Assembly: GCF_900114995.1 (NCBI RefSeq)
Contig: NZ_FOUX01000007.1
Span: forward strand, 372,001 to 436,000
Direction: 5' to 3'
Length of the DNA stretch: 64,000 nt
Source: Chitinophaga sp. YR627
GTDB taxonomy: Bacteria; Bacteroidota; Bacteroidia; Chitinophagales; Chitinophagaceae
Shown: piece after piece, positions 53,548 through 60,563 of the stretch
Position numbering within the stretch: position 1 is the stretch's first letter
How the letters are laid out: the number at the start of each line of letters is the position of its first letter
The notes under the pieces: model-generated
Told to the model about the DNA's origin: nothing
What the model saw: the letters and a program-made list of their open reading frames with translations, nothing else
Database searches by the model: none
Made by a program: the position numbers and the translations under genes

Positions 53548-54471
53548 ATGAAGCATATATTTATTATCACCTGTCTTTGCAGTACCGTGCTGTTCTCCTG
53601 TAAAAAAGACACAGCTATTGGGCCGGATATAGATGTACCGGCAGACTACGTACTGCCACAGGGCGATGCTCCGGCGGAAGCCAATAATAAAATTCAATCC
53701 CTTTACAATACATACGGCTCTTACTTCCTGTATAATTTTACACAGCGGGATTTTTTATGGGTACCATCCACCGGCGGAGGAAATTCGAAGATTGATACAG
53801 CAGTGCTGGCAAACCCTGCCTACACAATGGATATGCTGAATTTCCTGGATGATATCTGGCTGAAGTTTTTACCTGAAGACTTCAAAAAATCTCAGGGTAT
53901 TCCCTATCGTGTATTTATGGCAGATACTATTAAACAGTACCGTGTAGGGTATCCTCCGGGAAGAGAATATCTGTATTTTGACTACAAGGTAATAGGAAAA
54001 TCCATCGCCTTTGCCGGTATGAACGCATCGCTCCGTACGATGTCATCAGCTGATAAAGTGGCAAAAAGGAATATATTGATACAGGTTATCTGGAACTACT
54101 ATATCCAGAACAACATCATGGATTTTCCAGCTGCTTTCTATGATATCAGTGATTATGTGACTTACCCGGCATCTCCGATCAATGCGTCTAACCCGGCGAA
54201 TGTTGATGCATTCAGACAAAGAGGATTTATGCCAACATCTTATGCGGCAAACGGAAATCCATCTGAGTGGTACTATGGTACCTATTCATGGCCACAGGCA
54301 AAAAGTAATGATCAGACAACATACCTTCTTGCTATCCTGACACGTACTGACGCGCAGATGGCATCATATCTTTCATATCCTATGATCAAACAGAAGTTCG
54401 ACTTATTAGTGAACTACTATAAGTCCAAATTCAATATTGACGTACGCGCCATCGCGAACGCCACTTATTGA
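53548..54471 (+). CDS. SusCD-associated metallopeptidase-like lipoprotein, zinc motif apparently absent (cassette B)
   Basis: A 307-residue lipoprotein (MKHIFIITCLCSTVLFSC, lipobox cysteine about 18, then KKDTAIGPDIDVP). Its layout matches, from memory, the SusD-neighbour zinc metallohydrolase lipoproteins (Peptidase_Mx1): N-terminal LQ..YNTYGSYFLYNF, FLDDIWLKFLPEDFKKSQGIPYRVFMADTI, then a helix before DFPAAFYDISDYVTY. In that family the helix carries HExxH; here the corresponding stretch reads LIQVIWNYYIQ, with no His-Glu pair, so hydrolytic activity is doubtful. The C-terminal DAQMASYLSYPMIKQKFDLLVNYYKSKFNIDVRAI is also family-like. It should sit at the cell surface beside SusCD and may have kept a binding role. 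Cassette A has no counterpart. Confidence 0.65.
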   Translation: MKHIFIITCLCSTVLFSCKKDTAIGPDIDVPADYVLPQGDAPAEANNKIQSLYNTYGSYFLYNFTQRDFLWVPSTGGGNSKIDTAVLANPAYTMDMLNFLDDIWLKFLPEDFKKSQGIPYRVFMADTIKQYRVGYPPGREYLYFDYKVIGKSIAFAGMNASLRTMSSADKVAKRNILIQVIWNYYIQNNIMDFPAAFYDISDYVTYPASPINASNPANVDAFRQRGFMPTSYAANGNPSEWYYGTYSWPQAKSNDQTTYLLAILTRTDAQMASYLSYPMIKQKFDLLVNYYKSKFNIDVRAIANATY

Positions 54472-54480
54472 TCCCTAACC

Positions 54481-54521
54481 CTTCCAATTGTCCGGGGCTT
54501 CAGTCCCCGGGCAACTGGAAG
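54481..54521. promoter_or_regulatory. Intercistronic hairpin before the ABC ATPase (cassette B)
   Basis: A 17-base stem (54481-54497 with 54505-54521, core TTGTCCGGGG/CCCCGGGCAA) with one mismatch and one wobble, 7-base loop, no T-run. It lies between the lipoprotein and the ATPase, like the hairpin at 29552 in cassette A. Confidence 0.55.
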
Positions 54522-54609
54522 CTGGTTACTCCCAGATCTTTATTGTTGCTGGTAATTGTGTAAGCCGCGCTTACGCCTGCTATTTTATTTATTAAACAAT
54601 CCGTAATGA

Positions 54610-55539
54610 ATGGAACATACTATCGTAAAAGTTGAAAACTTATCTCACCGTTACGCATCACAGTGGGCGGTAAGAGATATAAATTTTGAGATCAGCAGCC
54701 AGGGAGTTGTGGGACTACTAGGTTCTAACGGAGCTGGTAAATCTACCACAATGAATATTATCTGTGGGGTGCTGAAGCAGTCTAAAGGGGAAGTCTTTAT
54801 CAATGGCGTCAACCTGAAAGAAGACCCTGTGGCTGCTAAACGCAATATTGGCTTTATGCCGCAGAAACTGCCCTTGTATCTCGACTTTACGGTAGAGGAA
54901 TACCTGACCTATTGTGCGGAACTGAGGATGGTAGAGAAAACGCAGATAAAGAAAGCCGTGGCCGATGCGCTGGAAAGGTGTGGTGTGGCGCATTTCAGAG
55001 AGCGTCTGTTACGTAACCTCTCCGGCGGTTATCAGCAGCGTGTAGGTATCGCACAGGCGATCGTACACAATCCGAAGTTTGTGGTACTGGACGAACCGAC
55101 CAATGGTCTCGATCCGAACCAGATCGTGGAAGTACGTAACCTGATCAAACAGATCGCACTGGACCGTGCCGTACTGCTTTCTACGCACATTCTCACAGAG
55201 GTACAGGCTACCTGCAGAGAGATCAAAATGATCGAAGAAGGACAGATGGTATTCTCCGGTTCACTGGAAATGTTTGATAACTATATAGAGCCGAATACCC
55301 TTGTAGTAACGCTGGATACGCCTCCTGTAAGTGATGCCCTGATGAGTGTGGAAGGTATCAGATCAGTGGAGCAGATAGCTCCTTTCCGATACCGTCTGGG
55401 GTATGATGGTGAAAAGAAGACACCACAACGCTTTGCTGCTGCCAGTGTGAGCCAGGATTGGGGACTGATGGAACTGATCATCGAGAAGAGTTCACTGGAT
55501 GAAGTATTTGCCAGACTGTCGAAGAAAAAAAATAAATAA
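54610..55539 (+). CDS. ABC transporter ATPase, GldA-like (cassette B)
   Basis: A 309-residue ATPase nearly collinear with the cassette A enzyme: Walker A GSNGAGKST (about 39), Q-loop FMPQKLPLY, signature LSGGYQQRVGIAQA (about 140), Walker B FVVLDEPTNGLDP (about 162), H-loop STHIL. The C-terminal about 90 residues are the GldA/NatA-type extension. It pairs with the permease/GldG fusion 20 bp downstream. It follows the SusCD-lipoprotein block after 138 bp that contain a hairpin, so a separate expression level is likely. Confidence 0.93.
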   Translation: MEHTIVKVENLSHRYASQWAVRDINFEISSQGVVGLLGSNGAGKSTTMNIICGVLKQSKGEVFINGVNLKEDPVAAKRNIGFMPQKLPLYLDFTVEEYLTYCAELRMVEKTQIKKAVADALERCGVAHFRERLLRNLSGGYQQRVGIAQAIVHNPKFVVLDEPTNGLDPNQIVEVRNLIKQIALDRAVLLSTHILTEVQATCREIKMIEEGQMVFSGSLEMFDNYIEPNTLVVTLDTPPVSDALMSVEGIRSVEQIAPFRYRLGYDGEKKTPQRFAAASVSQDWGLMELIIEKSSLDEVFARLSKKKNK

Positions 55540-55559
55540 ATCTGATAACAAGATATTCA

Positions 55560-57863
55560 ATGAGACGTATTTTTAAGATCGCCAAGGCAGAATTGTTCAC
55601 CTTGTTCTATTCGCCGATTGCCTGGATGATATTGGTGGTTTTCACCTTCCAGACAGGAATGGCCTTTGCAGAGCATTTGCAGGAGGCTGTTCGTTCCAAG
55701 AACATCGGCTTTGGTAATTCCTTTATTACAGCCGGTATTTTCTCTGGTCAACTTGGTTTATTTACGACCGTTCAGGGTTATCTCTACCTGTATATGCCGC
55801 TGCTGACTATGGGTCTGATGAGCCGTGAACTGAGCAGTGGTTCCATTAAATTATTGTACTCTTCACCTGTAACCTCTGCACAGATCATTTATGGCAAATT
55901 CACGGCCATGATGCTCTATAGCCTGATGCTGATCGGTGTGCTGCTGATATATGTAGTGATAGGCATGTGTACAGTAGAAAACTTTGAGCTGGCTCCCGTA
56001 TTATCAGGCTTATTGTCATTATACCTGCTGCTGTGTGCTTATGCGGCTATTGGTCTGTTTATGTCATGTCTTACTTCCTATCAGGTAGTTGCTGCATTAG
56101 GTACCCTGGTGCTGCTGGCTGCACTCAGTTATATGAAACAGGTAGGGCAGGATATTGATTTTGTCCGTGACATTACTTACTGGTTGTCTATTTCCGGTCG
56201 TTGTAATGAGATGATCATGGGCCTGATCTGTAGCGAAGACGTCCTGTATTTCATTATCGTGATCGCTATGTTCCTCACCCTGAGCATTCAGAAGTTACAG
56301 GCTAACCGTACGCATGCGTCATTCGCGACAGTATGGGGAAAGTACGCGATAGTTGTAGTGGCGGCGATGGCGCTGGGATATGCTACTTCCCGTCCTATCC
56401 TCATGGCTTATTGTGATACCACAGAGACGAAACGTAATACACTGACGCCAAACAGCCAGGCTGTGATGGCCAAACTCGATGGAGATCTGACGATCACTAC
56501 TTATGTGAATATCCTCGACAGAGAATATTACAACGGTATTCCCAGTCAGGTAAATGAAGATAAAGAGCGTTTAAAACAGTATATCCGTTTCAAACCGGAA
56601 ACTAAACTGAAGTACGTTTATTACTACGATAAACCAAGCAATAATCCGCGACTGGACTTTGTCTATAAGAATAAAACCCTTGCTGAAATGGCGGCGAAGG
56701 AAGCTGAGATCCGTGACCTGGATATCAACATGTTCCTGACGCCTGAGCAGATCAAAAAACAGGTGAACCTGACCGATGAAGGTAATACCTTTGTTCGTTT
56801 GGTGGAGAGAGGTAACGGACAGAAAGCCTGGTTGAGGATCTACGAGGATATGATGAAATTCCCTAACGAAGGAGAAGTAACTGCCATGTTCAAGAGAATG
56901 GTGATGAAACTGCCTAAAATTGGTTTCCTGCAGGGACACGGAGAAAGAAGTATCGAGGGAGACAGAATTAAAGACTATACACTCTTCTCTTCTGTAAAGA
57001 CTTTCCGTTATGCACTGACCAATCAGGGTTGCGACGTGGAATCACTGGACCTGACAGGTGATAAAGAAATTCCAAAAGGTATCGATATCATTGTTATTTC
57101 AGATATGAAAGAAGCACTGGATAGCGCTACCAAAAAGAAACTGGACGTATATATCGCAAACGGCGGTAACCTCGCTGTTACATTGAAACCAGGTTCTCCT
57201 GTAATGGAAGCTTTTATTGAGCAGTTTGGCGTAAAAACTATACCTGGTCAGTTGGTGCAGCCTAAACAGGACGTAGCAGCGAACGTTGTTATGTCAGTTG
57301 CAACACCGGCAGCTGAGAAAATCGCACCGATATACAAACTGATGCGCGAGCAACGCAGATATGTAGGAATGGTGAAGGGCGCTGGTCTGTTATTTAGTCC
57401 TGAGAAAGGCTTTAAGGCAGTACCTGTATTGCAGACCGTAGATACCATGAAAACATGGAATGAAGTTAAAACGATCGACTTCGTCAATGATTCTGCCTGG
57501 GTGGACGAAGCAGCTGGTGAAAAAGTAGACAGCTTTGTAACTGCCTATGCCCTGTCGAGAAAAGTAGGTAACAAAGAACAGCGTATCATGATCCTGGGAG
57601 ACGCTGATTGTATCAGTAACGGCGGTATGAATCCACCGATCAGACGTTATGGTGCCTCTAACTTTTCACTGATCCCTGGCATGTTCCATTGGTTATCTTA
57701 TGGTACTGTACCGGTGGATGTAAGTCGTCCGCCTTCTACTGATAACGATATTTTCCTGACCAAAGAAGGTGTAAAAGGTTTGAAATACTTCCTCATGTGG
57801 GTTATTCCGGGTATTTTGCTGATAGGTAGCACTATCTTATTGATCAGAAGAAAAAGAAAGTAA
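55560..57863 (+). CDS. ABC-2 permease fused to a GldG-like auxiliary domain (cassette B)
   Basis: A 767-residue fusion paralogous to the protein at 26370. The N-terminal six-helix permease (about 1-245: FTLFYSPIAWMILVVFTFQTGMAF, YMPLLTMGLMSRELSSGSIKLLYSSPV), a linking TM (about 255-275), the extracytoplasmic GldG/ABC_transp_aux domain (about 285-735: KRNTLTPNSQAVMAKLDGDLTITTYVNILD, FLQGHGERSIEGDRIKDYT, IIVISDMKEALDSATKKKLDVYIANGGNLAVTL) and a final TM with RRKRK. Gliding bacteria split these parts into gldF and gldG. The transporter is presumably an exporter or a machine-linked ABC unit; the cargo is unknown. The MutS-like gene starts 14 bp downstream. Confidence 0.9.
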   Translation: MRRIFKIAKAELFTLFYSPIAWMILVVFTFQTGMAFAEHLQEAVRSKNIGFGNSFITAGIFSGQLGLFTTVQGYLYLYMPLLTMGLMSRELSSGSIKLLYSSPVTSAQIIYGKFTAMMLYSLMLIGVLLIYVVIGMCTVENFELAPVLSGLLSLYLLLCAYAAIGLFMSCLTSYQVVAALGTLVLLAALSYMKQVGQDIDFVRDITYWLSISGRCNEMIMGLICSEDVLYFIIVIAMFLTLSIQKLQANRTHASFATVWGKYAIVVVAAMALGYATSRPILMAYCDTTETKRNTLTPNSQAVMAKLDGDLTITTYVNILDREYYNGIPSQVNEDKERLKQYIRFKPETKLKYVYYYDKPSNNPRLDFVYKNKTLAEMAAKEAEIRDLDINMFLTPEQIKKQVNLTDEGNTFVRLVERGNGQKAWLRIYEDMMKFPNEGEVTAMFKRMVMKLPKIGFLQGHGERSIEGDRIKDYTLFSSVKTFRYALTNQGCDVESLDLTGDKEIPKGIDIIVISDMKEALDSATKKKLDVYIANGGNLAVTLKPGSPVMEAFIEQFGVKTIPGQLVQPKQDVAANVVMSVATPAAEKIAPIYKLMREQRRYVGMVKGAGLLFSPEKGFKAVPVLQTVDTMKTWNEVKTIDFVNDSAWVDEAAGEKVDSFVTAYALSRKVGNKEQRIMILGDADCISNGGMNPPIRRYGASNFSLIPGMFHWLSYGTVPVDVSRPPSTDNDIFLTKEGVKGLKYFLMWVIPGILLIGSTILLIRRKRK

Positions 57864-57877
57864 AAATATTTGCTGGT

Positions 57878-59227
57878 ATGGGCTTAATGACGGATAAACA
57901 AACACTGAATGATCTGAATATCTTCGGTAAAAGCGGCACAAATGGTGGCATCTATGCCATATTCAACCGCACGCATACAAGAGGAGGATCAGAGCTGCTG
58001 GAAGAGATGTTCCGTAATCCATTGTCGGACGTAGATGCAGTGAATGCACGTAGTACTACGATTCGTTTATTTGGAGCAAACGGGATAGCATTCCCTTATG
58101 ATGCGATCTGGTTTGACGGTGCAGAGCAGTATCTACAGGATACTGATGAACGCAGCCGTCTGAGCGATCAGCAGGACAACCTGAAGAGAAAATTAAATCA
58201 GCTCATAGCAGGAGACAATGCGTATAAGGCAATTGAGAAAGGGGTAGAAAGCCTGATTGCGATCTTACAGACTACCATTCAGTTCGCTGATAACATACGC
58301 CGGCAGATGACCGGCACTCCTTACAGTAAAGAGCTGGCTGACATAGAACTACTGCTGAAGGAAAAGGAATTACAACCGATTTTACAGGAACCAGCCAGAC
58401 TAAAACTACCTTTTGCCAAGGTGGCGGAGTATGATAAAATACTCCGCTTCCGGCAACGGGAGGTGATGAGCCGTCTGCTTCGTCTGCTGTATCAGACAGA
58501 CGTTTATATCTCTGTAGCACGTATCGCGGCAGAGAAAAATTTTTCTTTCCCGCTGGCCCTGCCGCGTGAGCAGCAAACGGTTATCCTGGAAGATTTTTAC
58601 CATCCTTCGTTAACGACGCCTGTTGCGAATACCATCAACATTACGCCATCCAGTAATGTGATCTTTCTGACAGGTGCGAACATGGCAGGTAAATCTACCT
58701 TCATGAAGGCCCTGGGCATCTGTATGTACCTGGGGCAGATGGGCTTTCCTATACCGGCTGCTAAAATGGAGTTTTCGGTAAGGGATGGCATTTTCACCAC
58801 CATCAACCTGCCGGATAACCTGAGCATGGGCGCCAGTCATTTCTATGCGGAAGTACTGCGTATTAAAAATGTGGCGAGAGAGTTAAGCAGAGATAAGTAT
58901 CTGTTTGTCATCTTTGATGAATTGTTTCGCGGAACAAACGTAAAGGATGCACATGAAGCGACTATCGCCGTTACCAGTGCGATCGCCCGCAGAAAGAACT
59001 GCATGTTTGTTGTGTCTACACACATCATTGAAGCGGGGGATGTATTGAGAGAAAAGTGTGAAAATATAAATTTCGTATTTCTGCCGACGCTGATGGAAGG
59101 TAATAAACCTGTATATACACATAAACTGCAATCAGGTATTACGGCTGACAGACATGGTATGGTAATTATTAAAAACGAAGGTATCCTGGATATCCTGGCG
59201 AGAAAAAAAGTAAATAAGAACGCATGA
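57878..59227 (+). CDS. MutS-like ATPase without mismatch-recognition domain, first of pair (cassette B)
   Basis: A 449-residue protein composed of a short MutS core/lever region (about 1-240: DKQTLNDLNIFGKSGTNGGIYAIFNRTHTRGGSELLEEMFRNPLSDVDAVNARS) and a MutS domain V ATPase (about 250-449) with Walker A FLTGANMAGKSTFMKALG, DNLSMGASHFYAEVLRIK, Walker B YLFVIFDELFRGTNVKDAHEAT and MFVVSTHI. The N-terminal mismatch-binding and connector domains of MutS are missing, so ordinary mismatch repair is unlikely. Its last 4 bases overlap the start of a second copy, suggesting a heterodimer. Why such ATPases sit in a SusCD/ABC operon is unknown. Confidence 0.88.
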   Translation: MGLMTDKQTLNDLNIFGKSGTNGGIYAIFNRTHTRGGSELLEEMFRNPLSDVDAVNARSTTIRLFGANGIAFPYDAIWFDGAEQYLQDTDERSRLSDQQDNLKRKLNQLIAGDNAYKAIEKGVESLIAILQTTIQFADNIRRQMTGTPYSKELADIELLLKEKELQPILQEPARLKLPFAKVAEYDKILRFRQREVMSRLLRLLYQTDVYISVARIAAEKNFSFPLALPREQQTVILEDFYHPSLTTPVANTINITPSSNVIFLTGANMAGKSTFMKALGICMYLGQMGFPIPAAKMEFSVRDGIFTTINLPDNLSMGASHFYAEVLRIKNVARELSRDKYLFVIFDELFRGTNVKDAHEATIAVTSAIARRKNCMFVVSTHIIEAGDVLREKCENINFVFLPTLMEGNKPVYTHKLQSGITADRHGMVIIKNEGILDILARKKVNKNA

Positions 59228-60537
59228 GCTTTATTGCAGACAAACAAACGCTAGACGATTTGTCCTTGTTAGGCAAATTTAATCCTGGTTCTGTTTTTAG
59301 TCTTTTTAACCAGGTAAAAACCAGGGGCGCCGAGAAATTACTGGATGCTATGTTCCTTCATCCCTTATCGGATGTGGAAGCGATCAACAACAGAAGTGCT
59401 ATTTTCCGCTATTTCAATGATCATCCTGTCAGCTTCCCTTTTGATGAAAAGCAGCTGGAACGTATGGAAGCCTATATGGATGAAGGTGGTGACGGCAGCT
59501 ATGTAATGGCGCTATGGGAATTGGGCCGGAAGAAGATAACAGCGGTACTGGTAAAAGACGATACATATGACCTGACCTTAACGGGTATAGACAGCAGTAT
59601 CGCTGTATTAAAGACCAGCGGAAAGCTTCTGAAACAGCTCGAGCAGGAAGGACGGGATAAAGATCAGCCATGGATAAAATGGTCAGAGATTGTACGCCTT
59701 ATTACGACAGATGCACGATTGAAAGATTTTGATAAGCCTTCCAGGTCTTTAATGGACAATGTCCGCTTACATCATATGCTGACAGGCGTATTTCGTAGTC
59801 AGCTGAAGACGCTCCTTGAACTGATCTATGAAACAGATCTGTATCTGGCAGTAGCAGGAGTGGCCAAAGCAAAAGGCTTCTCCTATGCGCAGGCATTACC
59901 GAAAGAACGGAATCTGCTGGAAGCGAAGGGACTGAGACATCCGGGGCTGGATAAAGGCGTCGCGAACTCATTATCCTTTAATACCAGTACGAATGTCCTG
60001 TTCCTGACGGGTGCAAACATGGCAGGTAAGTCAACCCTGATGAAGTCCACCGGTATCCTCATTTATCTCGCACATATGGGATTTCCGGTAGCGGCTACAG
60101 AGGTGAAATTCTCCATACTGGATGGCATTTATTCTTCTGTGAATGTGCCTGATGACCTGAATAAGGGATATAGTCACTTCTATGCGGAAGTGCTCAGGGT
60201 GAAAAAAGTAGCGGAAGAAGTAGCTACAGATAAGTCTTTATTTGTCATCTTTGATGAGCTGTTCAAAGGTACAAACGTAAAAGATGCTTATGATGCTACC
60301 CTGGCCGTAACAGAAGCGTTCACTGATTTTACAAATTGTTTCTTTATCATTTCCACGCATATATTTGAAGTCGGACATGCATTGAATAATGGTGGATCGC
60401 AGATCGCGTTTGAATTCCTTCCAACCATCATGAACAATAACGTGCCTCAGTATACATACCAGCTGCAGAAAGGTATTACTACTGACAGACAGGGCATGAT
60501 CATTATTGAGAATGAAGGAATTCTGGATATGTTATAG
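59224..60537 (+). CDS. MutS-like ATPase without mismatch-recognition domain, second of pair (cassette B)
   Basis: A 437-residue paralogue of the preceding protein, opening MSFIADKQTLDDLSLLGKFNPGSVFSLFNQVKTRGAEKLLDAMFLHPLSDVEAINNRS. The ATPase domain (about 240-437) has FLTGANMAGKSTLMKSTG, PDDLNKGYSHFYAEVLRVKK, LFVIFDELFKGTNVKDAYDAT and FFIISTHI. All ATPase motifs are intact in both copies, so both are likely active, and the 4-base ATGA overlap with the first gene implies equal synthesis. No DNA-binding domain or membrane segment is visible. The M16 protease follows after 26 bp. Confidence 0.88.
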   Translation: MSFIADKQTLDDLSLLGKFNPGSVFSLFNQVKTRGAEKLLDAMFLHPLSDVEAINNRSAIFRYFNDHPVSFPFDEKQLERMEAYMDEGGDGSYVMALWELGRKKITAVLVKDDTYDLTLTGIDSSIAVLKTSGKLLKQLEQEGRDKDQPWIKWSEIVRLITTDARLKDFDKPSRSLMDNVRLHHMLTGVFRSQLKTLLELIYETDLYLAVAGVAKAKGFSYAQALPKERNLLEAKGLRHPGLDKGVANSLSFNTSTNVLFLTGANMAGKSTLMKSTGILIYLAHMGFPVAATEVKFSILDGIYSSVNVPDDLNKGYSHFYAEVLRVKKVAEEVATDKSLFVIFDELFKGTNVKDAYDATLAVTEAFTDFTNCFFIISTHIFEVGHALNNGGSQIAFEFLPTIMNNNVPQYTYQLQKGITTDRQGMIIIENEGILDML

Positions 60538-60563
60538 TCTAAATTGATAATCCCTGAGGGGGG

